In this document: piece after piece, positions 17,672-29,591 of the stretch | Position numbering within the stretch: the first letter of the stretch is position 1 | Layout of the letters: every line of letters starts with the position of its first letter | Assembly (NCBI RefSeq): GCF_008365385.1 | Contig: NZ_QOVF01000001.1 | Span: forward strand, 1,364,001-1,428,000 | Length of the DNA stretch: 64,000 nucleotides | Direction: 5' to 3' | From: Halopseudomonas laoshanensis | Lineage (GTDB): Bacteria; Pseudomonadota; Gammaproteobacteria; Pseudomonadales; Pseudomonadaceae | Made by a program: the position numbers and the translations under genes | The notes under the pieces: model-generated | The model's input: the letters and a program-made list of their open reading frames with translations, nothing else | Database searches by the model: none | What the model was told of the DNA's origin: nothing

Positions 17672-18546
17672 TTCATCGTCTCGGCGAAGGACTGCCCGCT
17701 GAGCTTCAGTCCTAACCAGACAATCAGGGACGAGAGAACCAGCAACAACACGCCGAATGCGGCGCCCTGCTCCCAGTTGAAGCGGGTGATGAACTGAGTG
17801 AATATCTGCTCGGTAAACCAGAGGCTGTCTTTGCCGCCGAGCAGGACCGGCGTCAGATAGTTACCCAGTGAGAGCATGAACACCACGATAGAGCCCGATA
17901 CGATACCGGGCATCGCGTGCGGGATAATAATGTCGCGGGTGACGGTAAAGTGATTGCCGCCCAGATCATAGGCCGCCTCCACCAGGCTGTTATCCAGACT
18001 GTCGAGCGTGGTGACCAGCGGTACCAGCATAAACAGCATCGAGGCATAAATGAGCCCCACCATGATGGCCACGTCGTTATACAACATCTCGACCGGCGCA
18101 TCGGCCAGCCCGCTCCATTGCAGTACGCCGCTGATGACCCCACTTTCACGCAACAGAATCATCCAGCCGTAAGTACGCACCAGTTCGCTGACCCAGAACG
18201 GGATCAGGCACGCCATAAACAGCAGGGAGCGGACGCGGCCGCGCACCAGTTTGGCGATATACCAGGCGATCGGCAGCGCGATTATCAGCGTCAACAAGGT
18301 GGTCAGCATGGACATCACCGCGGTGCGCAGAAAGGTACGCCAATACAGTGATTCGGAGAAAAACAGCTCGAAGTGCATCCAGCTGAAACGGTATTCGCCA
18401 AACCCTACCCGTTCACGCAGGGCGACGGCAAACATGTCCAGATGCGGCAAGAAAATCAGCAGAAACAGCCAGAGCAGTAACGGCAGCATCAACAATAGCG
18501 TGCTCATGCCGACCAACCTGCGTGCAGCCACCTTAGGCGCGGCCAT
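17668..18546 (-). CDS. ABC transporter permease, PotH/PotB type
   Basis: The 292-residue membrane protein has six predicted helices and the EAA loop VEAAYDLGGNHFTVTRDII followed by IPHAMPGI. It is the first permease of a polyamine-type importer and pairs with the next gene. It starts 3 bp after the ATPase stop. The N-terminal MAAPKVAARRLVGM is basic, as expected for the cytoplasmic side. Confidence 0.9.
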   Translation of the reverse strand: MAAPKVAARRLVGMSTLLLMLPLLLWLFLLIFLPHLDMFAVALRERVGFGEYRFSWMHFELFFSESLYWRTFLRTAVMSMLTTLLTLIIALPIAWYIAKLVRGRVRSLLFMACLIPFWVSELVRTYGWMILLRESGVISGVLQWSGLADAPVEMLYNDVAIMVGLIYASMLFMLVPLVTTLDSLDNSLVEAAYDLGGNHFTVTRDIIIPHAMPGIVSGSIVVFMLSLGNYLTPVLLGGKDSLWFTEQIFTQFITRFNWEQGAAFGVLLLVLSSLIVWLGLKLSGQSFAETMK

Positions 18547-18548
18547 GC

Positions 18549-19694
18549 TTATGTCGGCTCCGCAGCAAAGTACAACGCCTGATCTGCCATCCAGCCAATG
18601 TGCAAACGGTCACCCTCGCGCAGCCGTGCGTACTCCGGGGTTTGTGGCAGGCGCACGGTGAGTTCCGGCCCGCCATGCATACCGCTAACGCTGATTCGGC
18701 TATTGGCGCCGTCAAACAAAAGCGTGTCTATTTGCACCTCCAGCAGATTGTCTGCCTGAGCAGAGGTACCTGGCAAAAAAGGCGTGATGCTCTCCGGACG
18801 GACAAACAGGCTCACCGCTTTGCCAACAGAAGCCACTTCCGAGCCCGCTGCCCGCGCACTGAATTCCTGGCCAGAGGGGATGCGGACGAGACCCTCACGC
18901 TGCAAAGTACCCTGCAGACGATTCGAATCGCCGACAAAGCCGGCAACAAAAGGGGTCGCTGGTTGGTAATACAGGGTTTGCGGGCTACCTACCTGCTCGA
19001 ACCGGCCCTGATTCATCACTGCCACCTGGTCGGACATCACAAGCGCTTCGGACTGATCATGAGTGATATAGACGAAAGTGGTGCCGAAGGTTTGCTGTAG
19101 TTGCTTAAGCTCCACCTTCATCTGCTCGCGCAATTTGAGATCGAGTGCGCCGAGGGGTTCATCCAGCAGCAGCACCGCTGGCTCCAGCACCAGACAGCGA
19201 GCGATGGCAATACGCTGCTTCTGGCCGCCCGATAGCGCATCGGGCTTGCGCTTGCCCACATCCGGCAGACCGACCCGCTCCAGCACATCGCCTACGCGAT
19301 GGCGAATCTCGGCCTTGTCAGCACCACGGCGTTTGAGGCCGTAAGCGATGTTGTCTTCAACGCTCATCATCGGAAACAACGCCAGATGCTGAAAGACCAT
19401 ATTCAACGGGCGCTTGTTCGGCGGTATTCCCAACATCGACTGACCCTTGATACGAATATCGCCGCTGTCGGGTTCAAGGAACCCAGCGAGCATGCGCAGC
19501 AAGGTTGTCTTGCCGCAACCGGATGGCCCGAGGATGGAAAAGAAAGAACCCGATGGAATACCGAAGGAAACATCCGCGACCGCCGACTGGCCGGCGAACT
19601 GCTTGTGCAGGCCGCGGCATTCGAGGTCAAGGGTCTCGAGATCAAGGGAGTTCAGGTCACGAGATTCGAAAATAGTATCTGGGTTTGCAGGCAT
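18549..19694 (-). CDS. ABC transporter ATP-binding protein, PotA/PotG type
   Basis: The 381-residue ATPase has Walker A GPSGCGKTT, signature LSGGQKQRIAIA, Walker B VLLLDEPLGALD and a switch histidine in YITHDQSEA. A C-terminal TOBE domain (about residues 260-381) is the sensor of polyamine-type importers. The start at 19694 (MPANPDTIF) is preferred: a reading from 19739 would place a 10-bp stem-loop inside the first codons. It energises uptake with the two permeases that follow. Confidence 0.92.
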   Translation of the reverse strand: MPANPDTIFESRDLNSLDLETLDLECRGLHKQFAGQSAVADVSFGIPSGSFFSILGPSGCGKTTLLRMLAGFLEPDSGDIRIKGQSMLGIPPNKRPLNMVFQHLALFPMMSVEDNIAYGLKRRGADKAEIRHRVGDVLERVGLPDVGKRKPDALSGGQKQRIAIARCLVLEPAVLLLDEPLGALDLKLREQMKVELKQLQQTFGTTFVYITHDQSEALVMSDQVAVMNQGRFEQVGSPQTLYYQPATPFVAGFVGDSNRLQGTLQREGLVRIPSGQEFSARAAGSEVASVGKAVSLFVRPESITPFLPGTSAQADNLLEVQIDTLLFDGANSRISVSGMHGGPELTVRLPQTPEYARLREGDRLHIGWMADQALYFAAEPT

Positions 19695-19712
19695 GGACAG
19701 TCCGTTACCAGA

Positions 19713-19741
19713 GCATGGCGCGACCAGAGGCCGCGCCATGC
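19713..19741 (-). promoter_or_regulatory. Hairpin between the substrate-binding protein and ATPase genes
   Basis: GCATGGCGCG (19713-19722) pairs with CGCGCCATGC (19732-19741) around a 9-nt loop. It lies after the substrate-binding-protein stop on the minus strand and has no U-tract. Such stem-loops commonly stabilise the abundant binding-protein message relative to the membrane components. It also argues against translation starting at 19739. Confidence 0.6.
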
Positions 19742-19788
19742 TGAAGTCATGTAGCGAATAACCGAGTGATTACCCGGTTGCCGGCATC

Positions 19789-20850
19789 TCAGTTGGCCGC
19801 TTTGACTCGGTCAAGTATCTGACCTTCCAGGGTCTCAAGCCCGGCTGGGACCGGCGGATACCATTTGATGTTATCCAGCGCCTGCTGGTCAAAACTACTT
19901 TCAAAGCTGGCCTTGAGCTTGTCATCAACAAATTCTTCAGCGCCCTTGGCCGCAGTGAAGTTGCCCGCGGATTGAGTGATCTTGGCTGCCACTTCCGGCT
20001 GCATGACAAAGTTGATCCACTTGTAGGCCGCCTCGTCATTTTCACCACGGCGCGGCAAGGCGAAGGTATCAATCCAGCCCAGTGCACCGCTGGCAGGGGC
20101 GACAAAACGAATCTGCGGATTCTCTGCCTGCAGTTTCCAGCCTCCGGCATCCCAGCCTTTGGCTGCTACCACTTCGCCGGAAGCGACCAGATTGATTAGT
20201 TCGTCGCCGCCACTCCAGTAGGCTTTGACGTTCGGCTTGCAGGCAATCAGCTTCTCTTCGACCTTGGCCATCATCGCAGCGTAGGCATCTTCATCGTCAT
20301 AGGCGGCGAAGGGATCCTCGCCCATGGAAAAGGCCATACCGATGAGAATCGGACGGCGCAACCGATAGGACACCTTCCCAGCCAGCTCTGGTTTACACAG
20401 GTCAGCAAAGTCTTTCACCTGATCAGCAACACTATCGTGCACGATCAGGCCGGTAGTGCCCCAGACGTGGGGTACGGCATAGACATCATCACCAATGCTG
20501 GTATTTCGGCGAGTCGCCGCCAGCATGGAGTCGATAAAAAGCGCAGAGTCGACCTTGCTCAAGTCCATCGGTTTGTAGATACGAAACTCTTGCTGAGCGC
20601 TGGTAATACGGTCCTGGCTGGGCTGCACCAGATCAAAGCCTGCACCACCGGTAGCGCGCAGCTTGGAAATCATGTCTTCGTTATTGGACAGGGTAACCTG
20701 CACCTCAATACCGGTTTCTTCCTCAAATTGGTTCACAACTTCTTCGGGGGCATAGCCACCCCAGGTCAGCAGGCGCAGTTCTTCTGCCATGGCTGTCAGC
20801 GGTAGGGTGAGAGTCAAAACGGCGGGAACGAGAATCTGCTTCAAGCGCAT
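19789..20850 (-). CDS. Periplasmic polyamine-type substrate-binding protein (PotD/PotF family)
   Basis: The 353-residue protein has a signal peptide MRLKQILVPAVLTLTLPLTA followed by EELRLLTWGGYAPEEVVNQF, the mature N-terminal of PotD/PotF-type binding proteins. A PQDRITSAQQEFRIYKPMDL lobe and a KWINFVMQPEVAAKI helix follow. The start at 20850 has AAAGGA upstream; the longer reading to 20925 lacks a site. It captures a small cation or related solute (putrescine, spermidine or another amine are the family's substrates) for the ABC importer. The ligand is not established. Confidence 0.9.
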   Translation of the reverse strand: MRLKQILVPAVLTLTLPLTAMAEELRLLTWGGYAPEEVVNQFEEETGIEVQVTLSNNEDMISKLRATGGAGFDLVQPSQDRITSAQQEFRIYKPMDLSKVDSALFIDSMLAATRRNTSIGDDVYAVPHVWGTTGLIVHDSVADQVKDFADLCKPELAGKVSYRLRRPILIGMAFSMGEDPFAAYDDEDAYAAMMAKVEEKLIACKPNVKAYWSGGDELINLVASGEVVAAKGWDAGGWKLQAENPQIRFVAPASGALGWIDTFALPRRGENDEAAYKWINFVMQPEVAAKITQSAGNFTAAKGAEEFVDDKLKASFESSFDQQALDNIKWYPPVPAGLETLEGQILDRVKAAN

Positions 20851-21060
20851 GGCGGCAATCCTTTTGATGTCAGTCTCTGTGGTGTCAGTTACAACACAAA
20901 TCAGTCGAACCTTAAGTCCAACCAATGACAGTATAGTGACAGCTCGCTATTTTGCCGGGAGATACCCTGCTAACAACCGATCACGATAAGTTGCCTTCCA
21001 CGTATTCCAAATCAGTTTATAAATCGGGAGCGGATGCGCTGGCATGTTGAGCAGTTTGAA

Positions 21061-21070
21061 CAATACTTAA
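21061..21070 (+). promoter_or_regulatory. -10 element of RgsA-like sRNA, RpoS-like
   Basis: CAATACTTAA at 21061-21070 resembles the extended -10 of sigma-S promoters (CTATACTTAA). It lies right before the predicted start of the small RNA and is on the plus strand, opposite to the neighbours. No clear -35 is seen, which is usual for RpoS-dependent promoters. Confidence 0.5.
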
Positions 21071-21071
21071 G

Positions 21072-21193
21072 GCATCAGGTCAGCGACGTCCCCCCCAGAC
21101 ATAGCTGCCTGTCAGGACAGGCACCCCGCCTGTCCTCGCAACACTCCTAATGGTCTTGACCCGAATTCTCCCCCCAGAATTCGGGTTTTTTTT
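21072..21193 (+). ncRNA. rgsA: RgsA-like regulatory small RNA
   Basis: A plus-strand transcript of about 120 nt is predicted between a sigma-S-like -10 (21061-21070) and a strong terminator (21159-21193). The body contains a hairpin TGCCTGTC/GACAGGCA (21106-21123). Its place directly next to tatD and its length are those of RgsA (P16) in Pseudomonas, an RpoS-dependent, Hfq-binding RNA. No open reading frame is needed to explain it. The assignment rests on synteny, length and promoter type; I could not align it. Confidence 0.7.
21159..21193 (+). terminator. Intrinsic terminator of the RgsA-like RNA
   Basis: ACCCGAATTCT (21159-21169) pairs perfectly with AGAATTCGGGT (21176-21186) over a loop of six C, followed by a run of eight T. 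This is a textbook terminator on the plus strand, where no protein gene ends, so it requires an RNA gene upstream. Confidence 0.93.
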
Positions 21194-21227
21194 GCCCGAA
21201 TATCTGCTCGCATTGCTAACGGATCAG

Positions 21228-22004
21228 CTAGAGCGTCAGTGGAAAGAGTCGATGGAAATTCTCTGTGGTGTTCTGCCACAACTGCTCCAGAGCCTCCCCG
21301 CGTACCTCGGCGAGAAAGGCCGCGACATCGCAGACATATTGCGGCTCGTTAGGCTTGCCGCGGTGCGGTACCGGGGCCAGATAGGGAGAGTCGGTTTCAA
21401 CCAATAGACGGTCTGCAGGGACCTTACGCGCTACATCACGCAGCGCTTCAGCATTGCGGAAGGTGACAATACCCGAGAGGGAAATGTAGTAACCCATATC
21501 CAGCGCAGCACGGGCCATATCCCAGTCTTCGGTAAAACAGTGCAGCACGCCGGCGTTCGCCAGATCGGCCTCACGCAACAGCGCCAGCGTGTCGGCGCGC
21601 GCCTCGCGGGTGTGGATGATAACCGGTTTGCCGGTTTGCTCGGCCGCCTGCAAATGATAGCGAAAGGAAATTTGCTGCTGCGCGGCCATCTCGGGTTCGT
21701 AGTGATAATCCAGACCGGTTTCACCGATGGCAACTACCCGCGGGTGGTCCAGTGCGGTGAGCAGCCAGTCAAGATCCGTAGGGGCCTCACGGGACAGGTC
21801 CAGCGGATGAATCCCGACACTACAGAATACGTCCGAATGCTGCTCGGCGATCTGTTTGACCGTGGGCGCGTTTGCAGCGTCGACGCCGATGCACAGGAAT
21901 TTGCCAACGCCACGCTGTCTCGCTGCATCCAGAGCAGCGTCCAGCGAGCCGTCATGGGCAGTCAGATCCAGGCGATCCAGATGGCAGTGGGAGTCGATCA
22001 GCAT
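21228..22004 (-). CDS. tatD: TatD-family metal-dependent deoxyribonuclease
   Basis: The 258-residue TIM-barrel protein has MLIDSHCHLDRL (HxH metal ligands), ETGLDYHYEP (Glu ligand), IIHTREA, GVLHCFTEDW and a final VETDSPYL (Asp ligand). These are the TatD/YcfH signature blocks. TatD enzymes are Mg-dependent 3'-5' exonucleases involved in DNA repair or turnover. It is 9 bp downstream of pilZ in a minus-strand run reaching back to fabD. Confidence 0.93.
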   Translation of the reverse strand: MLIDSHCHLDRLDLTAHDGSLDAALDAARQRGVGKFLCIGVDAANAPTVKQIAEQHSDVFCSVGIHPLDLSREAPTDLDWLLTALDHPRVVAIGETGLDYHYEPEMAAQQQISFRYHLQAAEQTGKPVIIHTREARADTLALLREADLANAGVLHCFTEDWDMARAALDMGYYISLSGIVTFRNAEALRDVARKVPADRLLVETDSPYLAPVPHRGKPNEPQYVCDVAAFLAEVRGEALEQLWQNTTENFHRLFPLTL

Positions 22005-22013
22005 AGCGGCAGA

Positions 22014-22370
22014 TTACATGGTGTGAGTTGGACGATCTGACTTCAGCGCACCGGCCAGATAGGTTTCGATTTTACTGCGGGCCGTGTTGTCCTGATCGCT
22101 GAACTGTACGCCAATACCAGCGGCCCGATTGCCTTGAGCGCCCTTGGGGGTGACCCAGATCACCTTGCCGGCGACCGGAATTTTTTCCGGCTCATCCATC
22201 AGATTCAACAACATGAATACTTCGTCACCCAGGCCATAGTTTTTATTGGTCGGGATGAAAAGGCCGCCATGTTTGACGAAGGGCATATAAGCGGCATACA
22301 GAACCGACTTATCCTTGATGGTCAGGGATAAAATACCGTTACGCGGGCTTGGTGCCGTAGGGTTACTCAT
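22014..22370 (-). CDS. pilZ: PilZ, type IV pilus assembly protein
   Basis: The 118-residue PilZ-fold protein begins NGILSLTIKDKSVLYAAYMP and continues GGLFIPTNKNYGLGDEVFML and GIGVQFS, the blocks of the type IV pilus PilZ. It lacks the RxxxR motif of c-di-GMP-binding PilZ domains, as in the P. aeruginosa founder protein. It works with PilF/FimX-type partners in pilus extension. Its neighbours tatD and holB are those of P. aeruginosa. Confidence 0.93.
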   Translation of the reverse strand: MSNPTAPSPRNGILSLTIKDKSVLYAAYMPFVKHGGLFIPTNKNYGLGDEVFMLLNLMDEPEKIPVAGKVIWVTPKGAQGNRAAGIGVQFSDQDNTARSKIETYLAGALKSDRPTHTM

Positions 22371-22402
22371 AGCTCACTCATCCTGATCTAGATGCTGGCA
22401 GG

Positions 22403-25083
<2,681 letters not shown>

Positions 25084-25087
<4 letters not shown>

Positions 25088-25920
25088 TTTATTACCTGCT
25101 CCGCCAATGCTTGGGCGTATCTGGAATGGGGGCCAACTGGCCATTGATGCCGGTCTAGCGCAATGATTGGCCACACACCAAAAAGACTGTTGCAACAGAA
25201 TAACTCTGAGGCATTTAACAACGCGGAGTGTTGCAGCTCTACTTCTTCAACCTGCTCGCCATGGGCGCGCATTTCGTTCATCAGGTACTCGCGCATCACT
25301 CCGCTTACCCCGCACTGAGCGAGAGAGGGTGTCAGCCAGATGCCGTCCTGCCGGGCAAATAGATTGCTCATGGTGCATTCAACCACCAGGCCTTGAATAT
25401 CACATACCAGGCCCTCGGCATATTGCGGGTCGTTCCATTCACTGCGCGCCAACACCTGCTCCAGCCGGTTGAGGTGTTTGATGCCAGCCAACAATGGCTG
25501 GTGGGCCAATCGGGTAGCGCAGGAAAACAGGCGGATACCTTCTCTGGCGTGTGCTTCAGGGTAATTGGCCGGAGGAAAGCACTGCTGAATGCGTACTGTC
25601 CGGACATCGGCGGGAATGGCATAACCACGCTGCCCACTGCCACGAGTCAGGGTCAGCTTGATCACCCCCGCGCCCATGCGCGCAGCCAGATCCCGCCATT
25701 CTTCGGCAATCAGCTCAATGTCAGCCTGTAGTCGCAGCGCCTGAATACCGCGCTGCAGGCGGGCAAGATGATAATCGATAAGGGCGATGCTGCCTTGGCT
25801 GACCCGCAGGGTTTCAAACAGGCCATCGCCGTAACTCAGACCACGATCCGTCACCCGGACCTGATTGGCCGGCTGACCGTCAATCAGGCACTCGGGCACA
25901 GCGTTACTGGTCATCCCCAT
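25084..25920 (-). CDS. pabC: Aminodeoxychorismate lyase
   Basis: The 278-residue fold-type IV PLP enzyme has DRGLSYGDGLFETLRV, IKLTLTRGSGQRGY and the lysine IKHLNRLEQVLAR that forms the Schiff base. It forms p-aminobenzoate for folate from 4-amino-4-deoxychorismate. ATG 25920 overlaps the fabF stop by one base; the internal ATG 25914 is an alternative. It is translationally coupled on both sides. Confidence 0.93.
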
Positions 25921-27158
25921 CAGATACGACGGAATACCAGACTGCCGTTGGTACCACCGAAGCCAAAGGAGTTGGAAACCGTGAACTCCAGACTTCTTGC
26001 CTGCGCCTCATGCGCAACATAGTCCAGATCGCAGTCAGTGTCGGGGTTATCCAGGTTGATGGTCGGTGGCGCAACCTGATCGCGCAAAGCCAACACGCTG
26101 AAAATAGCTTCGACTGCCCCGGCCGCACCGAGCAAGTGCCCGGTCATGGACTTGGTAGAGCTGATCGCCAGCTTGGCGGCATGCTCACCAAATACGGTTT
26201 TGACCGCGCGGGTCTCGGCCAGGTCGCCAGCGGAGGTGGACGTGCCATGGGCATTGATGTAGCCCACTTGGTCGGCATTCAGCCCCGCGTCATTCAGCGC
26301 GTTCTGCATACACTTGGCTCCACCGCGGCCATCTTCCGGCGGTGCGGTCATGTGGTAAGCATCCCCACTCATCCCAAAACCGATCAGCTCGGCATAGATG
26401 GTCGCGCCCCGTGCCTTGGCGTGCTCGTACTCCTCCAGCACCATGGCGCCGGAGCCGTCGGACAGCACAAAACCATCGCGGTCCTTGTCCCAGGGGCGAC
26501 TGGCCGCTTGAGGATCGTCATTGCGGGTCGAGAGCGCGCGTGCCGCGCTGAAGCCGCCCAGACCAAGACCGCTGGTAGCCATTTCCGAGCCGCCGGTGAC
26601 CATTACGTCAGCTTCGCCATAGGCAATGTTGCGCGCCGCCATGCCGATGCTGTGCGTACCGGTGGTGCAGGCGGTGGTCAAAGCGTAATTGGGGCCTTGC
26701 AAACCATATTGAATAGAGAAATAGCCGGCCACCATGTTGATGATGGAGCCCGGTACAAAAAATGGGGAAATGCGCCGCGGACCACTGTTAAGCAATAACT
26801 CGTGGTTTTTTTCAATATTGGTCAGGCCGCCAATGCCGGAGCCCATGGAGACCCCAATGCGATCACGATTGGCCTCTGTCACCTCCAGACCCGAATCGGT
26901 TAGCGCCTGCATACAAGCGGCAATGCCGTACTGAATGAACAGATCCAGTTTGCGCGCTTCTTTCGCAGCCATGTATGGCTCGATGTCGAAGTTGCGGATG
27001 GAGCCGCCGAAGCGCGTGCCGAAGGCACTGACATCCATATGCTCTATCGGGCCAATACCGCTTTTGCCCGCCAGGGCTGCCTGCCAACTGCTGTCGACCG
27101 TATTACCGAGGGGGGTCAACATACCCAAGCCAGTTACCACGACGCGTCTGCGCGACAC
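25920..27158 (-). CDS. fabF: 3-oxoacyl-ACP synthase II
   Basis: The 412-residue condensing enzyme has the Cys-His-His triad: C164 (TTACTTGTH), H304 ([11 protein letters not shown]) and H341 ([12 protein letters not shown]). It elongates fatty acyl chains, including the unsaturated C16 to C18 step. The start is the GTG at 27158 with AAGGAG five bases upstream, giving the standard [12 protein letters not shown] opening; the reading to 27194 adds an unconserved extension. It is downstream of acpP. Confidence 0.95.
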   Translation of the reverse strand: MSRRRVVVTGLGMLTPLGNTVDSSWQAALAGKSGIGPIEHMDVSAFGTRFGGSIRNFDIEPYMAAKEARKLDLFIQYGIAACMQALTDSGLEVTEANRDRIGVSMGSGIGGLTNIEKNHELLLNSGPRRISPFFVPGSIINMVAGYFSIQYGLQGPNYALTTACTTGTHSIGMAARNIAYGEADVMVTGGSEMATSGLGLGGFSAARALSTRNDDPQAASRPWDKDRDGFVLSDGSGAMVLEEYEHAKARGATIYAELIGFGMSGDAYHMTAPPEDGRGGAKCMQNALNDAGLNADQVGYINAHGTSTSAGDLAETRAVKTVFGEHAAKLAISSTKSMTGHLLGAAGAVEAIFSVLALRDQVAPPTINLDNPDTDCDLDYVAHEAQARSLEFTVSNSFGFGGTNGSLVFRRI

Positions 27159-27308
27159 AGGATGCTCCTTATTCAACTCTTCGGGACGATACAAAACCGG
27201 GTATTAAAGCCATCCCGGCTTGCGTCAGTCGGGTATTGTCCGCATAAAGCAGCTACTCGGCAATATAAGCCGCTCAGATTGCCGGGCCCACGCACACTTT
27301 CGATACAC

Positions 27309-27345
27309 AAAAAAGCCGCAGATCCCGAAAGATCTGCGGCTTTTT
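27309..27345 (-). terminator. Intrinsic terminator after acpP
   Basis: AAAAGCCGCAGATC (27311-27324), loop CCGAAA, GATCTGCGGCTTTT (27331-27344). On the minus strand the stem is followed by a T6 run. It separates acpP from fabF, so acpP can be transcribed as an abundant monocistronic message. Confidence 0.9.
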
Positions 27346-27369
27346 CAGTACAGTCAACTAACCGCGTGA

Positions 27370-27606
27370 TTACTTCTGGTGAGAATTCACGTAGTCGATA
27401 GCTTCCTGAACGGTGGTGATTTTCTCGGCATCTTCATCCGGAATCTCGGTCTCGAATTCTTCTTCGAGAGCCATGACCAGCTCAACGGTATCAAGCGAGT
27501 CAGCGCCAAGGTCTTCAACAAAAGAAGCACTGTTGGTCACTTCTTCTTCTTTGACGCCGAGCTGCTCGGCAACGATTTTCTTGACGCGTTCTTCGATGGT
27601 ACTCAT
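27370..27606 (-). CDS. acpP: Acyl carrier protein
   Basis: The 78-residue acidic four-helix protein has the DSLDTVE motif; S37 carries the phosphopantetheine. It shuttles acyl chains in fatty-acid, lipid A and phospholipid synthesis. Its own terminator follows and 183 bp of non-coding DNA with room for a promoter precedes it, in line with its high abundance. Confidence 0.98.
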   Translation of the reverse strand: MSTIEERVKKIVAEQLGVKEEEVTNSASFVEDLGADSLDTVELVMALEEEFETEIPDEDAEKITTVQEAIDYVNSHQK

Positions 27607-27789
27607 ACCTTGTTCTCACTCCTGGTTGCAGTTCCGGGAAGCCGGACTGCGGGTAGTTTATAGAAACAATTTGCGTCATTTCAAGCACGAATCGTTTCTA
27701 TCTCAAAGAGGTCAAGGCCACCGGGCCTTCACCGCGTAAAAATTCTTCTCTCCTTTTGAGCCAATAGGCCCATTCCAGAGAGATACAGC

Positions 27790-28533
27790 TTAGCTCATAA
27801 ACATCCCGCCATTCACCGGAATGATAGCACCGGTGATGTACCCAGCGGAGTCGCCGGCCAGAAATTCGACCACTGCGGCGATTTCGTCTGCCTGTCCGAG
27901 GCGACCAAGCGGAATCTGCTCCAGCATTGCAGAGCGCTGGCCTTCATTCAAGGCTTTGGTCATATCAGTATCAATAAAGCCAGGGGCTACTGCGTTGACG
28001 GTGATCGAACGCGAACCGACTTCACGGGCCAGGGCGCGGGTAAATCCCTCCATCCCCGCCTTGGAAGCAGCATAGTTGGATTGACCAGCGTTACCCATAC
28101 CGGCAACAACGGAACTGATGTTGATAATACGCCCCCAGCGGGCTTTGGTCATGCCGCGCAGCACCGCCTTGGACAGGCGGTAAGCCGAGCCCAGGTTGGT
28201 ATTGATCACATCCTCCCACTCTGCGTCTTTCATACGCATTAGCAGATTATCGCCCGTGATGCCGGCATTATTAACCAAAATAGCGGGTGCGCCATATTGC
28301 TCGGTAATCTGCTCAAGCACCTCCGCAACGGATGCAGGATCACGCACATCCAGCTTCAATCCAGTACCAGTGTAGCCGGCCTGGGAGAGTTTTTCGGCTA
28401 TCGCCGCAGCGCCACTATCACTGGTGGCAGTGCCGACCACGATGGCACCTTTGGCTGCCAATGCGTGCGCTATTGCCTGCCCGATACCCCGGCTGGCGCC
28501 GGTGATCAGGGCTACTTTTCCCTCAAGACTCAT
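27790..28533 (-). CDS. fabG: 3-oxoacyl-ACP reductase
   Basis: The 247-residue short-chain dehydrogenase has the NADPH motif LITGASRGIGQAIA, NNAGIT, the catalytic Ser/Tyr/Lys in NISSVVAGMGNAGQSNYAASKAG (Y-x3-K) and VAPGFIDTDMT. It reduces 3-oxoacyl-ACP. The start is ATG 28533 (AAGGGG upstream) rather than the TTG at 28539. The gene starts two bases after the fabD stop. Confidence 0.96.
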   Translation of the reverse strand: MSLEGKVALITGASRGIGQAIAHALAAKGAIVVGTATSDSGAAAIAEKLSQAGYTGTGLKLDVRDPASVAEVLEQITEQYGAPAILVNNAGITGDNLLMRMKDAEWEDVINTNLGSAYRLSKAVLRGMTKARWGRIINISSVVAGMGNAGQSNYAASKAGMEGFTRALAREVGSRSITVNAVAPGFIDTDMTKALNEGQRSAMLEQIPLGRLGQADEIAAVVEFLAGDSAGYITGAIIPVNGGMFMS

Positions 28534-28535
28534 AT

Positions 28536-29483
28536 TCAAACCCCTTGTGTAAAATGGCTCAGGGCAGCGGCGAAACCGTCTGCTGATTCCAGATTATGGG
28601 TATTTACACCCTTCGCGCAGCGCTTGTTAAGACCCGAAAGCACTTTACCCGGACCACATTCAACCAGATCGGTCACACCCTGCTCGGCCATCCAGGTGAT
28701 GCTTTCCACCCAGCGCACCGGATTATATAATTGCTCTACCAGCAGATGGCGCATGCCATCCAGATCGGCAGCTGGACGCGCTGATACATTCTGCACCAGG
28801 ATCATCTGCGGCGCCTGCCACTGCAAACCGGCAAAATCCTTGCCCAATTGTTCGGCTGCGGACTGCATCAACGCACAATGTGAGGGCACGCTGACCGGCA
28901 AGGCAATTGCGCGTTTGGCTCCAGCCGCCTTGCAGCCGACTATCGCACGCTCAACCGCTGCGGCCTGGCCGGCGATCACCACCTGCCCCGGCGCATTGAA
29001 ATTCACGGCACTGACCACGTCACCCTGGGCCGCTTCAGCGCATATATCGATGATCTGCTGATCTTCTAACCCGAGTATCGCAGCCATACCGCCCTGCCCT
29101 TGCGGCACAGCCTGCTGCATCAACTGCCCACGGCGCTCGACCAGACGCAGGGCATCAGCAAAACCGATCACGTTCGCAGCTACCAGTGCGGAGTATTCTC
29201 CCAGACTGTGGCCGGCCACATAACCCGGACGTACATCGGTCTGCGCGCACCAGAGCCGCCACAGCGCCACTGAAGCAGCGAGAATCGCCGGTTGGGTAAT
29301 ATCAGTACGGTTGAGGTCGGTCTCAGGCCCCTGCTGGCAAATCTTCCACAGGTCATAACCGAGAGCGTCGGACGCTTCAGCGAAGGTCTGGGCAATCAGG
29401 TCGTGCTGTTCGGCCTGGCCGGCGAGCATGCCCAAAGCTTGGGAGCCCTGTCCCGGAAACACGAACGCGAGGGTTTGATTCAT
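28536..29483 (-). CDS. fabD: Malonyl-CoA:ACP transacylase
   Basis: The 315-residue enzyme opens FVFPGQGSQALGML and has the GHSLGEYSA nucleophile (S93), a conserved arginine in LVERRGQLMQQAVPQG and a histidine in VSVPSHCALM. It charges ACP with malonyl groups. It lies between plsX (108 bp upstream) and fabG. Confidence 0.96.
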   Translation of the reverse strand: MNQTLAFVFPGQGSQALGMLAGQAEQHDLIAQTFAEASDALGYDLWKICQQGPETDLNRTDITQPAILAASVALWRLWCAQTDVRPGYVAGHSLGEYSALVAANVIGFADALRLVERRGQLMQQAVPQGQGGMAAILGLEDQQIIDICAEAAQGDVVSAVNFNAPGQVVIAGQAAAVERAIVGCKAAGAKRAIALPVSVPSHCALMQSAAEQLGKDFAGLQWQAPQMILVQNVSARPAADLDGMRHLLVEQLYNPVRWVESITWMAEQGVTDLVECGPGKVLSGLNKRCAKGVNTHNLESADGFAAALSHFTQGV

Positions 29484-29591
29484 ACCATCTTCCTCATTTT
29501 ATTATCAAAATCGGTGTGCTTGGTGATGCGCGCAAGCGCTGCACGAATTGCAGCTTGGATGGCCGCGATCACCTACAGGTCACAATCGCGC

